Under the pieces are notes generated by a model. That model saw nothing but the letters and a program-made list of their open reading frames with translations. It did no database searches and was not told the DNA's origin. 64,000 bases of DNA from Thereva unica (lineage: Eukaryota; Arthropoda; Insecta; Diptera; Therevidae), in assembly GCA_949987705.1 (NCBI GenBank), contig OX465282.1:88338070-88402069 (forward strand), given 5' to 3'. Numbering within the stretch: the first letter of the stretch is position 1; each line of letters begins with the position of its first letter. Made by a program: the position numbers and the translations under genes. Below are positions 1-11,285 of the stretch, in pieces.

Positions 1-262
1 AGGGATGCACGCTCCCGCCACAGGGATGCACGCTCCCGCCACAGGGATGCACGCTCCCGCCACAGGGATGCACGCTCCCGCCACAGGGATGCACGCTCCC
101 GCCACAGGGATGCACGCTCCCGCCACAGGGATGCACTCTCCCGCCACACGCATGCACTCTCCCGCCACAGGGATGCACGCTCCCGCCACAGGGATGCACG
201 CTCCCGCCACACGCATGCACTCTCCCGCCACAGGGATGCACGCTCCCGCCACAAGGATGCAC
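1..262. repeat. 21-bp minisatellite, about 12.5 copies
   Basis: A 21-base unit beginning AGGGATGCACGCTCCCGCCA is repeated head to tail about 12 times and runs off the left edge. Copies vary mainly at two places (GCACGC versus GCACTC, and AGGG versus ACGC). Because 21 is a multiple of three, one frame stays open and reads as a seven-residue repeat (MHAPATG). That looks like a by-product of repeat length and not a protein gene. Confidence 0.95.
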
Positions 263-454
263 GCGGTTAGAAAATCCACAATTTTACATTTGTTTTTAAT
301 GCAGATACTTTGAAAAAAAAAAATAAAATGAAAAAGTTCGATTTGATGACGACTTTACATACATATATAATACTCTTCTCCATCTTTTTTAAGAGGCGTA
401 GAATTTTTATGCTACGAAAAAAATTTTTTTCTTTCATTTTAAATTTGAGTTTCG

Positions 455-718
455 TACGTACCAGCTGCATGCTAGCTGCGGGCTAGTGTTATTTTCACTC
501 AGGCGTGCATGCTAGCTGCGGGCGCCGTGCGGGCTAGTGCATGCCAGCTGCGTGCTAGCTGCGGGCGAATTTCATTTTTACTCGTGATTTATAATATTCG
601 TGCGTACCAGCTGCATGCTAGCTGCGGGCTAGTCTTCAGGCGTGCATGCTAGCTGCGGGCACCGTGCGGGCTAGTGCATGCCAGCTGCGTGCTAGCTGCG
701 GGCGAATTTCATTTTTAA
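455..718. repeat. Duplicated ~146-bp repeat rich in GCTAGC and CAGCTG
   Basis: Two successive copies start at CCAGCTGCATGCTAGCTGCG (461 and 607) and both end in GCGAATTTCATTTTTA. Within each copy the short word GCTAGCTGCGGGC recurs several times, with palindromic CAGCTG and GCTAGC cores. The second copy is shorter because of a small internal deletion. It abuts the truncated retrotransposon that starts near 717. Confidence 0.85.
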
Positions 719-3000
719 TCGGGATAAGAATATACACAAAAAGACATGGACATCACCAGATGGCAGGCACCATAACCGAATTGACCATGTTCTAGTTGAC
801 ACTAGGCATGGAAGCAGCATACTGGATGTAAGAAGTTTCCGAGGAGCGAATGTAGACACCGATCACTATCTAGTTGTTGGAAAAATGAGGACGAAAAAAC
901 TAGCGACAATAAATAGAAGAAACAATGATAGACAAATAAAGTGGAATATAGAAAAATTAAGAAATGTAGAATCAAAACAACAGTATGAAATTATGTTAAC
1001 AGAAAAGCTTGAGCAAATAACAAGGAGTCTGGAAATGGAAACTGATCTGAACCTGATGTGGAACTCTATAAAAGAAAAAATTATAGAAACAAACAACTGT
1101 GTATTAGGCACACAAAACCACGAAAGAAGGAGACATTGGTTTGATAATCAATGCAAGAACATCATTGAAATAAAAAACCATGCAAGACAGGTGTACCTAA
1201 CAAGAATGACTATGCCCACCATGAGAAATATGTAGCAGCACGAAGAGACACGAATAAGTTATTAAGGAAGAAAAAACGTGATTACTTCAGAATTAGAATA
1301 AGTGCGATCAAGCAAAGCTACAGTAATAAAGACACTAGCAGTTTCTACAAAGAAGTCAACATGATTAAGAAAGGATATAAACCCACCTGCGCCATGGTAA
1401 GAAGAGAAGAGTACTATAGCTAGTAGTATCGATGACATACTCGAGGTGTGGGAGAAATACTTTAGAGACTTCTTCAAAGAGAATATAAGCCTAACACAGG
1501 GAGCAGCGGAAAACCGTAACACAGATGACCCAGAAAACGATACGCCAGATCCTACAATGGAGGAAGTCGAAAATGCCATAGCGAAACTGAAAAATCACAA
1601 AGCTCCAGGTCCAGATGGCATACCCACGGAAATCTTAAAAAATGGTGGGGAGAAGTTATGCCAGGCCTTACATAGTCTAATCATAAAACTATGGAGAAGC
1701 AGCAAGATGCCAGAAGAATGGCTTTTAGGTACAATAGTCCCAGTCCATAAAAAGGTGAATTGATGAGCTGCAAAAACTACAGGCCAATATCTCTTCTGAA
1801 CACAGCTTACACAGTGTTTTCACATATTTTGTTTAATAGACTAAAGCCACATTTGGAAGATAAAGTAGGTGATTACCAAGCAGGATTTAGAACGAACAGA
1901 TCAACAACAGACCAGATTTTCATAATGAGACAAATATTTGAAAAATGCTGGGAAGAAAACATTGATATACATCTTCTTTTTATAGACTATAAAAATGCTT
2001 ACGATCTGCTAAATAAAAGAGAGTTGTGGAATAAGCTGAGTGAAATGGGTTTCCCCAGAAAATTAATAGATCTCTGCGACCAAAAATTGTGAAACACAAG
2101 TGAGAGTACGAGGTTGTAACAACCAATTTTCCTCAAGAATCGGGTCTGCGACAAGGAGATGCAATCTCACCAATACTTTTTAACATTGCTCTCGAAGCAA
2201 TAATGAGAGAAACACAGCTTAATGGAGCAAATAGCATCTTCACAAGGAACATCCAGATACTAGCCTTCGCAGATGATATAGTCACAATTGGACGCAAAGC
2301 ACAAGAGGTAAAGGAAACCTTTTTCAATATTGTAGAAAGCTCAGCAAAGTTCAATCTACGAGTAAATGACACAAAAGCAAAATATATGATCGTATCAAAA
2401 CAAGGACATCGGCTAGGACGAAGTATCAGCCTTGGTGATCATATTGTGGAAATTGTAGAAAACTTTATCTACTTAGGGACAATGCTTACTGCACAAAACC
2501 ATATAAAGGATGACATCCATAGACGCATCGTAGCCGCAAATAAAACCTATTTCGCACTAGTCCCGGTCTTTAAAAACAAATAAATTTCAAGACAATGCAA
2601 AATCAGACTATACAAAACGTTAATCCGCCCAGTTCTATGCTATGGGTCTGAGGCTTGGGCATTGACCCAAAAAACAGAAAACCAGCTTAAAATCTTCGAA
2701 AGGAAGATCTTAAGAAGAATATTTGGTGCTGTAAGGGTTAACCAAAACGAATGGCGCATTAAGACAAATGAAGAACTTCAACAAATGTATGACGAAATAA
2801 ACATATCTACATACATAAGATTGAACAGACGGATTTTTAATGGAAGACCGTCTGGAAGAAGAAGAGCAAGAAATAGGTGTATGGATGACGTGCTAGAAGA
2901 TATACGAAAACTTCGTATATCAAACTCGAGAGAGCTAGCAAGACGTAGAGAAGACTGGAAGAGGAAAATTCAAGAGGCCCGAGTCCTGCAAGGACTGTAG
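717..3000 (+). pseudogene. RTE-like non-LTR retrotransposon, 5'-truncated endonuclease-reverse transcriptase
   Basis: The reading frame enters inside the APE-type endonuclease (IDHVLVD near 780, then DTDHYLVVGK) and continues through several frameshifts into a reverse transcriptase. Visible RT motifs are GPDGIP (1610), NYRPISLLNTAYTVFSHILF (from 1775), a FIDYKNAYD motif A (about 1978), GLRQGDAISPILFN (about 2145) and the FADD catalytic box (about 2265). The C-terminal part runs to a stop at 3000. Frame changes lie near 1205, 1400, 1760 and 2095, and a stop occurs at 2581. The endonuclease resembles the insect proteins annotated as craniofacial development protein 2-like, which belong to RTE-type elements; the clade call is from memory. 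No active protein can be made. Confidence 0.8.
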
Positions 3001-3549
3001 CGCCATTTAAGAAGAAGTGAATCACCGCACCCACTGACAGATTATAAAGACCATTTGACTCGCATTATACAGTGCTCCTCCATTAACAAAATGTTATTTA
3101 CGAGAATGTGTGGAAGCGTTCTGGTGTTACAAACGTGATGCAACAAATCGAAAAACTTTTTGACGAAAATTGCATTGCCTCGATAACGTTTAAGCAATGG
3201 CTTAATAGAAAACTCGTTTTATGACCTATATCAGTGGCGTAGATAGCTTTCAGCCATGGTGGGGGATATAACTTAGTATCTGCATTTCTTTGGGTTTCAC
3301 CGTCCAAAAGCTTGCCGAATGGTTTTTTTGGCACTAAAAATTTCTTCATACCGAGATAATAATCAACGTGGTAAACGCCCTTAAATTGTTGATTCGCCAG
3401 AGACAATGAGTGTTCCGTGTATTATGTTCGTAGCCAGCGCACGTACTAAAGTCAATATTGGCAAATCGTAGACGGACACACTCCTTCGCTGTGCTCACTT
3501 TGCCTGATTCAGGCATTCCAAACCAGCGCACATACGGCACGACAAGTAT

Positions 3550-3657
3550 CGGCTGCAAAGATGGTTTATGGAGCGGAGCGTGAGAGAGGACGATGGAATG
3601 GACACAATTTCCATCGCCCACTCTTACTTTATTTGCCATAAACCATATTTGCAGCCG
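3550..3657. repeat. Imperfect hairpin inside the hAT element
   Basis: CGGCTGCAAAGATGGTTTAT at 3550 is matched in inverted orientation by 3636-3657 with one mismatch, and weaker symmetry extends on both sides. The loop is about 64 bases. It may be the relic of a small inverted-repeat element. Confidence 0.6.
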
Positions 3658-3877
3658 ACTCTTGACGTGTCGGGTGTACGCTCGTGTGGAACCACCCTAT
3701 GATTTGCTCCACCGATTGTGCAGCGTTGCAACCCTACTACAATTGTACTATTTCTGCTACGATTTTTAAGCTGCAAGTTTGTACTCGGTACTATTTGATT
3801 TAAGTACATTTCTTATTCGATTTAATTCGATGAACTAGTTGGGATGTGGGTTCAACCCCTTCGGTCCACACGATTAA

Positions 3878-4979
3878 CTTCCCAGTATGACGAAGATGGA
3901 ATAAACTGACTTCTTACAAAATAGTTATACGTTTAGCACTAGTGGAAAATTGGCTAGTATCAGAACTGATGACACAGCAATCCCGAGAGAAGCTAGTTCA
4001 AATAACTATAATAGTAGTAAATAAACAAGATTTTTCTAGAGAATTTGTTTTTCCTGAACGTTAGCAAACAAACATTTCCTCCGTATTTCGTTCGCTGCAC
4101 TAAAGCGGGTGTTCAAATTCGTATTGAGCGTGCTGAAGTGCCGTTGACGAGCTGAGAAGCGAATGACTTCATTTGGAAATTCCAAAGCTTTCCGGAGATT
4201 TTAGCAAAACTGTAACTGTTAAGTACTTGTCAGACTTAACCAAAAAGAACAAATTTTACGGTAACTACTGGAAATCCCGGGATGAACCGCAATTTCCTGA
4301 AACGCGTAGAAAACTATTCCCCGTCAAAAAGTGCTAATCCAAGGTTTGAAAATTCGTGCTGTTTGTAAAGGGTAACGAAATTTTTGCACGATTTTGAAAG
4401 GTTGTCGGATTTTGACAAGTGATATTTTGTTCGAAGGCTATCGCTGTGCAGAACCCAAAAAAGATCACTTCCTTTAGAACGGGTCTCATTCCATCGAGTT
4501 TATTAGATATGTATTAGCAAAACTTGTCTTTCTGACAATTAGCCGAAGTTTTTCTATTTAAACAAAAAAGGCCCGACCGAATATTATGAAATTTTTTTCA
4601 GAGCATTTCTTCATTATTATTTTTTCGGCACCTCAATGAAGTCGATATAGTTTTTTAGTTCGTGCGGTATCGTGCAGGTACAAAAATCATAAACGTCGTT
4701 TAAACAAAAACAAAAACGGTTCGACCGAATTTTATGAAAATCTTTTCAGATCATATTTCGGTTAATACGCTTCGAACAACACCTCAACGAAGTCGATATC
4801 TTTTTTGGTTCGCGCGATATCGTGCAGGAAAAAATGACCACATCCGTACGCACATACACACACATACTTCCTCCCAATTTTTTGCTTAAAATGCTCCTGG
4901 GTCCTTGAAAGATGAAAATACGTTGAAATTTTCGATTTCGATTTTCGGACCGATTACAATAACTTCCTATACTGGGAAG
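3878..4979. mobile_element. TTAA-flanked piggyBac-type MITE nested in the hAT element
   Basis: The termini are CTTCCCAGTAT at 3878 and ATACTGGGAAG ending at 4979. Both are flanked by TTAA (3874-3877 and 4980-4983), the target duplication used by piggyBac elements. The interior has no transposase. It contains two diverged copies of a ~150-bp segment (about 4560-4680 and 4710-4835), each holding an ATATCGTGCAGG-like word. Assignment rests on the TTAA and the TIR only. Confidence 0.65.
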
Positions 4980-5644
4980 TTAAAAAGTATCATATCAAGG
5001 GATACTTTATATTTTTAGTATCTACTACTGTTTTAATGGATTTAGTACATATTGTTCGTTGGATTAATACATTTTAAACTTGCTTGGGTGGCAGCGCTTT
5101 GTAGGTCGCCCCCTGCTCCTTCTTTGACGGTGACAAAAAATACATTGTGCCGAGGGAGCGCGTGGTCATCATTACTACACCATTTTTTAGGAAGTTCATA
5201 TGTTGATACTCTACATAATATGCTCCAACCTAATAGTTATTTCACCCAAAGTTAGGAACACGATTCTATTTCTTGATTAACTATAATGTTAATATTTTGA
5301 GTATTTAGGAACCGAGGTGTCACTGTTGGCTCATTGTATTTACTTTACATGTGCTTAATGTGTCCACAATTATAGTGAGCCTTTTTGCGGTTCCTGATTT
5401 CATTTTCGTGGTTCCTGATTGGTCGGCCTTCTCGAAGCGCGGAAATTAGCAATACTCAAATGCACAGCCGTCACAAAAACGGATCTAGATGATTTTTACA
5501 CATACATACATAGAATCAAAAGAGGTGCTGGTGCTTTAAAAGTTTCATGTACATATACTTAAATACTTAGATACGAAGACCTATTTTCGTAAGTCCATGG
5601 GGGGGGGATTGATCCCCTTGATCCCCCCCCTATCTACGCCACTG

Positions 5645-7296
5645 ACCTATATACTTATACATAGTTACAATAGCTCTGTGAGATTTTTGTTTAACAGATT
5701 CCATACGGTAAGACTTGAGCGAGACTTATCCTAGGCAGTACATTTGTCCCTAACACGATGGTAAATTGTACTGACTGCTCAATTTTTTGAAATGTCCCAC
5801 TTAAAAAATGTCCTTCTACTCTTAGTATGAGCGTGTATACCTGCACCCAAAAATCATAAATAGCGCCACGGGCTGTTATTGACCTTGGTTTCGTGCTACA
5901 TTGTCCTCCAAGATTGTTGATTCCTGTCTTGAGTCTCCAATTTCTTGTACCTAGGGCTCATAGATCGTCTTCTATGCTATCTGTATATCCCTGCACCCAA
6001 ACCCAACCCACAAATATCAAGGGATGCAGGAACACATTCATTTTAACGCTTTCAGCCCATTTGTTGCATTGATTTGCAAGTGTACACAGTTTTTTTATAC
6101 CCTTGACAGATAGACATAGTCCAGTCAAAATAGATATTCAGCTGCCGCAAAAATCGGGAATAGCTGAAAATCGGAACAGTCCTTAAAAACATTATTATAA
6201 ATGAAATGTCAAATTGCCCCAACAATCGGAGGAACAACAAAGTTTATTCAAAAGATGAACAAATCAGTTTTTTTGCAAGTATATCTTAAGCGCCAAGTCT
6301 TATCATAAAATAGTTCTTACAAAGTTTGTAGGTAATGCCATTGTCTACATAAAATATTACACATTTTCGGCGTTACGATTTAAAATACTCATATCCCCTC
6401 TTTTGCTATTTGTATACGTCTTTAGACATTGAATAAAATCCTTTGTTCGACTACGAGGCCAATATTTTCAGGGCTGATTCGTCGATATATGTATTTGAAA
6501 AACTTGTTCTAGAGAGGGAGGTATCTCCACTATCCACTAATATACAAGGTATTTACGAAACACATACTATGTATGTACGTATACATCAGCTGAGTTGAGG
6601 TTGAGTTGAATTTTTAACTCGCGGCACAAATCACAAACAAAACACAGAGATGCTGCTGTCAACTAAACTCAACCACTCAACTACTGAGCTCGCGCCTATA
6701 TGCATAACTTCAATTCAAGCCGAGTTGAATCGAGTTCAGTCGATCCTAATTCAACTCGATTCGCGTATACGTACTAACAGAAACTTGAGTGATACTTTTT
6801 CGAAGATATGTACGCGCAGGTTCAAAACATGAGAAAAATCCCAATATACCTTTAAGCATTTCGTAATTTGCAATGTTTAAAAATAAAAGATGGCATTACA
6901 GCTTTTAAAAGGCATATGACGGCCTAGAGGTTTTAAACATTTTCATCGCGACCACATATGGGCCAACGATGGCCACACTTGTCCAAAAGATTTAAATAGC
7001 CTAGTACTGAGCTGTTGAAACTAACATATCGAAATAAAATCTTTAATTACAGGGCGTTGATAAATTTTTTGAATTATTCGAATACGAAGAAATGAATCCC
7101 TGATTTCATGATGTTTTCTCAATAAATACACGGCCGCACAGTCCGATAAAGATCCTTCTGATGCCCGGCACATGTCCTAACACTAGGTTTCAAAAGCGGC
7201 CGGTGTTTGCCCGCTGTTTTTTTACTCGGGAATTATTTTCTTCTTAGGGAGTAAATTTTTTACTATCTTTTTTAACTGTACACCCAATGTTATTTC
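5645..7296. other. Intergenic, no gene recognised
   Basis: I see no supported gene. Between about 6590 and 6780 there is a cluster of AACTCAAC/GAGTTGA words in both orientations. A similar cluster occurs inside the hAT element at 32400-32560. Confidence 0.5.
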
Positions 7297-7314
7297 AGAT
7301 AACATCATCTCCAG

Positions 7315-7599
7315 ATTTTGAGTAAAATTTCATTTCCGGTGCAGCACCGTACAAAAAGGAAACCGTTGAAAACACTTCCAGAAGCAAAAACCGAGGCGAT
7401 AAAAGAGAACATCGGCATGATTCCTGCTCTTTCTCCATTTCGTTTGTCACAGGAACTAACTTCGAAGCCATCGGTGAGTGAAATCCCAAATGATCACAAA
7501 AGGAAACCTAAACGACCAACAAAATTTATTCTTCTTGATATTTTTCAACTCAATGTAAACAAAATACTGATATTTTTACAGTTCGCTTCACGATTGTAA
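7315..7599 (+). CDS. Candidate last two exons of an unidentified gene
   Basis: An open segment from 7315 (after CTCCAG) reads a lysine-rich stretch containing KRKPLKTLPEAKTEAI and ALSPFRLSQELTSKPS. It meets a consensus donor GTGAGT at 7474. A plausible acceptor, TTTTTACAG, ends at 7581, after which FASRL and a stop follow in phase (7582-7599). The 108-base intron is itself open, so splicing is inferred from the sites alone. An AATAAA lies about 60 bases downstream. I do not recognise the protein. It could be the 3' end of a host gene whose earlier exons are outside the recognisable sequence, or chance. Confidence 0.35.
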   Translation: MLSKISFPVQHRTKRKPLKTLPEAKTEAIKENIGMIPALSPFRLSQELTSKPSVSEIPNDHKRKPKRPTKFILLDIFQLNVNKILIFLQFASRL

Positions 7600-7808
7600 A
7601 CACTAGGCGAACTCTTCCAGCAGAACTTCTATTACCCTAATAAGATTTATTCTAGAAGGAATAAATTAATGCAATTTGTGTTTCAATGTAAACTCGCAAT
7701 ATATAAATATTCCTTCTAGATAATATTCGGTGAATAAATTATCACTACAAACCAGGCCTAATTCATTTGTTCGGTTGCTACTTATAAACATATAAAACTA
7801 GGGAAACT

Positions 7809-7866
7809 ATGCCTTTAGCAAAAAAATTTTTATTGTACGTCGTGTACATGTGTTTTTTACAACCTC
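7809..7866 (+). CDS. Candidate first exon encoding a signal peptide
   Basis: ATG at 7809 opens MPLAKKFLLYVVYMCFLQP, a short basic segment followed by a hydrophobic core as in secretory signals. It is followed directly by a consensus donor GTAAGT at 7867, phase 1. No following exon is recognised on this strand. The implied intron would overlap the 3' end of the minus-strand folate hydrolase gene. This could be chance. Confidence 0.25.
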
Positions 7867-8105
7867 GTAAGTATAGTTCTTTTTTGACCAATTACAAATG
7901 TGCAGCCTTTTTTAAATACTTAAAAAAAGTAGTAACAATTTTTATAAAATTTAAAACTATAAGCATTCTTCTCCCTTTACACGAGATGCTACTCATAGTG
8001 ATAAATAAATTATAAAAATTGTTAAAAAAAAATCATTCAAAAAAGTTCTGCACTTCTACAATCATTTTCATAACAATGTAAGAAGAACAATGGTTGTGAT
8101 CGCAC

Positions 8106-9138
8106 CTAGTCCTCAATAAGTTCTAATTCATCTTCGTCATCTGACAACTTCAGAGGATAGTCCACATATTTTTTAAATAAATAAAGCTCCGCATAATTGC
8201 GTCCCCTCATCCTAGCAAATGTTATTGGAAAATTATAGATTAAATGCCGTGTTTCGTCGATTTTGCTGAAGAAACAATGCTTATTTTTTCTGCATTCATC
8301 TACAAAGAAATTGGCGAAAAATCTAGAACTTTTTATAGCACTTGGAGAATGATTAATATGGGGAAATGTATAATCGTAGGCATTTTTTTCTGGATGGAAT
8401 TGTACACCATAGAAAGGATATCTGAAATTATTATACATAATAATAAACTAGGTTTAACTTTTCTATCTTATATTTACCTTCTATGTTCTATTGTGGATAT
8501 AAAATTGATACCTCTGGAATCGGAACTAACTGAGGTCTCTCGCCAGTCGTTGTCTAATCCAAATTTATAAATATCCTAATTTAAGAACAACAATCACTTA
8601 AATGTTTGTAATAAATTTTCATTAAAAATATTTTACTTCCTGGGTAATACAATAGCAATGATTATTATAAGTAACTCTTTGTTTTGATAAAATATCAACA
8701 ACGTTTTGCTTTACATCTTTAAACATTTTACTTAGTTTGAATCCTTAAAAAAATAATAATATTTTTAAGTATAATTTTACACATAAATGATTCAATCTTA
8801 CCATTTGTAAATTTAAGTCGTAAAGATTGATTGATGCGTGGAAAAATTCGCCGAGGATCTTGATCATCTTTGGCAGTTATTAACAGAAGAAGCTCAAAAC
8901 CGAGACAAGTACCCCATATTGGGAAGTAGTCCCCATTATTGTTCATTTCAACAGCCAATTCATAAATAATTTTTCCCGCATGTAAGTAGTCCTTATCTTT
9001 CAGAGAGGAAGCCAGCCCCCCTGGTAATAAAATTCTGGAAATGGAGACATTTTATTTTACTGATTACTGGTTCATAACCGCAGTTACCCGTTTATTGTCT
9101 TTAATATTCTTTCATAGTAATCATGACGTTTTCCAAGC
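8106..9138 (-). CDS. Gamma-glutamyl hydrolase, five C-terminal exons
   Basis: This enzyme of the class I glutamine-amidotransferase fold removes glutamates from folylpolyglutamates in lysosomes or after secretion. Five exons join in frame with GT-AG introns of 53, 58, 61 and 56 bases: 9088-9138, 8802-9034, 8637-8743, 8478-8575 and 8106-8421. They read YYERILKTING, then ILLPGG, then IWGTCLGFELLLL with the nucleophile cysteine, then FGLDNDW, then YPFYGVQFHPEKN with the catalytic histidine. The acidic tail ends at a TAG at 8106. No stop or frameshift occurs in these exons. The first 60-70 residues expected for the family, including the signal peptide, are not found upstream in the window. They may sit beyond a TE-filled intron, or the gene may be truncated. 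Confidence 0.88.
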
Positions 9139-9727
9139 CTGCAGGATAAAAAATATAAATGGGGTTAGTTTTATGTTAATTCTAGCAAAAACCCGCATGC
9201 GTTGCAACGCCTTTCGATAAAAAAAGATTATGTGTGCACAGTCGCGGTAGGAGAAAGTTATAATGAAAAAAGGACAAGTCTGCAAAAATTTATTATAGAT
9301 ACTCAAAAAATTTAGAGTACGAGTATGTTACAACTTTTTTAAGATTCGATGATTAAAAATTGTTTACTACGTGCACAACAGACACCTAGCCAAACATATT
9401 TTCAAATCACCCGCATAGATTTTGGTATCCAGGGGTATTAGACGCCCTATGGAAAACTTCGCTCATTTCGTCCTCCTCCGCTTCAAAATGTTTTTCCCCA
9501 TAAAAAAAACCGCCACAAAATAATCAGTTTGACAAATTTGGCACCGTGTTGCCTAAAAATGCACCATTTGTTGCCTCTAAAAAATCTAACAAATGCTTTA
9601 CCCATCTTATTGTATTAACACTGTAACTTTTCGTTAGTGCTCTACGCTTTTTACATTTCGAAAGGTAGTTTGTTTTCATATACTGGCTGGAGCTATAAAA
9701 ACTAAAAATGTAAAGCGTATGTAAAGC
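9139..9727. other. Region upstream of the folate hydrolase exons, no gene seen
   Basis: I searched the minus strand here for the missing N-terminal exons of gamma-glutamyl hydrolase and found none. The sequence is AT-rich without recognised motifs. Confidence 0.5.
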
Positions 9728-9997
9728 GTGAGCCTGATTAATAACCTGAGTTCGCGCTTGGATGAGCTGCACTCAAAGTATACTAAGGTAGAAGAGAGGT
9801 GTGAACGACTGTCTATGGTAAACGAGGAGCTCATTCGCAAATCTCGCCTGAATGAGGTTGTCATACGTGGCATCCCTTCACTGCCTGATGAAAACCCTGT
9901 TGTAATTGTGAACGCAATTGCAAATGTAGTACAACATAGTATGTCACCATATACAGAGGCCTTCCGTATTAAACTGTCAAAAAATAAAATAGTCTAA
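9728..9997 (+). pseudogene. Non-LTR retrotransposon ORF1 fragment
   Basis: The 90-residue frame has a heptad-like charged region (YTKVEERCERLSMVNEEL) followed by RLNEVVIRGIPSLPDEN. This is the usual junction between the coiled coil and the RRM-like domain of ORF1 proteins in Jockey- and I-type elements. It stops at 9995-9997 soon after AFRIK, so only the middle of the protein remains. No zinc knuckles or ORF2 follow on this strand. Confidence 0.55.
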
Positions 9998-10401
9998 GCT
10001 CCCACAGCAAAAAAGGTACCCCATCGAACACCTCAAAACAATAAAGTGAGATTGGCTGAAAAACATGTAAAAACCATGTAAAGCCCGCCAGACTAGTAAA
10101 AATTTGTTAATTGCTATTTTTTAAGAATTTTTGAATTTTGTTAAAAAACAATGATTTTACTTTCCAAAACACCTGTCTGAAATTTATACAATAGGTCTGT
10201 TCCTGTACTTTTCCTGTAAAAATTTTTTTTGGCAAAAACTTAGTGAATGGTGGGGATAATTTTGTCAAAAATTCAGAAAGTAAAGAAACACGTTTTGTGC
10301 AATTTCTTGCAAATCAAGAAGAAGAGAAACATAAATGTCATTTGTGTGTTTTCCTTTTAGAAAAGTAGTGAAATTGGTTTATTAAATTGCGAAATAGTAC
10401 A
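9998..10401. other. AT-rich spacer, no gene seen
   Basis: No open frame, repeat or RNA gene is recognised between the ORF1 fragment and the HARBI1 fragment. Confidence 0.5.
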
Positions 10402-10860
10402 ATGGATCAAAAAGTGAAAATGCAATTGTTAAGCGTGATTTCGGCAATAGAAGAGGATAGTTCCAGCGACGATGAAAACAATATTTTATTAATTAATGCA
10501 CTGGATGAAGAAGATGATGCAGAATTACTTATAAAAATTAGTTCACCTGAGAAATACCAAAGAAATTGCATCAAAAATTATTGTGAGGAAGTCGTTTCCA
10601 AGTATTCGGATAAAGAATTCCTCACTCACTTTCGGCTAAATCGCAAGTTGTACGAATCGTTATGTGCGCGATTTGAAAATGAATACTATTCTGATTTAAG
10701 AGTTGATAAAAAACTTAGTGCTTCCAAACATATTCTGGTATTTTTATGGTTTGCAGCTCATGAAGCTTGCTCGTTCCGGGATATTGCGGACCGATTCGAC
10801 ATTTCGTTATCTTCAGTTAACCGCATTATTAATCGAGTGACCATACTTTTTAGATCGTAT
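10402..10860 (+). pseudogene. Harbinger transposase (HARBI1-like), N-terminal fragment
   Basis: From ATG 10402 the frame reads an acidic N-terminus (EEDSSSDDENN) and then THFRLNRKLYESLC and ILVFLWFAAHEACSFRDIAD, followed by RFDISLSSVNRIINRVT. This is the helix-turn-helix region found before the DDE nuclease in Harbinger transposases. Similarity ends near 10860, just before a tandem repeat. All three catalytic positions are absent, so the piece is a truncated relic. The open frame runs on to 10980 but that tail is repeat-derived. Confidence 0.8.
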
Positions 10861-10894
10861 GTGTCTTCTTATGTGTCTATTTTTAATTTATTAT

Positions 10895-11285
10895 GTGTCT
10901 TCCGCCATTTTGTGGTGAACGCCATATTTGATTCAAAACGACGTCAAATAGTTTCCTCAATGTCATACACTTTCACTTGATATCCATAACGTGAGCGAAG
11001 TACGCAAAAAGGTTAACCGCCATTTTGTGCCGGCCGCCTGGGTAAATTTGAAATGACGTGACCCAGATAATAATATTCTATTTGTCACACCCTTCTATTT
11101 GATACCCATGCCCAGCGCGTTATAAAGAAAAGGTGATCCCCCATTATGTGTTGGCCGCCATTTTGAATTTGGAATAACACAAGACAGCTAATTGTATTCT
11201 ATTAATCATACCCTTAGATTTGATACCCAGGTAAAAATCAGCCGCCATCTTGGAAGCGCCATCTTTTTTTTTACAAAATGGCCCG
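10895..11285. repeat. Degenerate tandem repeat with CCGCCATTTTG words
   Basis: About three diverged copies of a ~125-bp unit follow one another. Each contains GCCGCCATTTTG-like words and a TTTGATACCCA-like segment (about 10975, 11098 and 11218). It marks the 3' break of the HARBI1 fragment. Confidence 0.65.

Larger units (their letters stand above)
3232..5644. mobile_element. Non-autonomous hAT-type DNA transposon
   Basis: The ends are CAGTGGCGTAGATAG at 3232 and its reverse complement ending at 5644. They are flanked by an exact 8-bp duplication, ACCTATAT, at 3224-3231 and 5645-5652. An 8-bp duplication with a CAG-type terminus is characteristic of hAT elements. No transposase is recognisable inside. 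About 1.1 kb of the interior is a separate TTAA-flanked element. Confidence 0.85.

Noticed and set aside
5..313. Open frame with a MHAPATG repeat protein
   Set aside because: It is produced by a 21-bp minisatellite whose length is a multiple of three, with no start context, domain or splice support.
3098..3809. Minus-strand frames of about 60-100 codons
   Set aside because: They cross the hAT terminus and its internal hairpin and have no known motif or splice logic.
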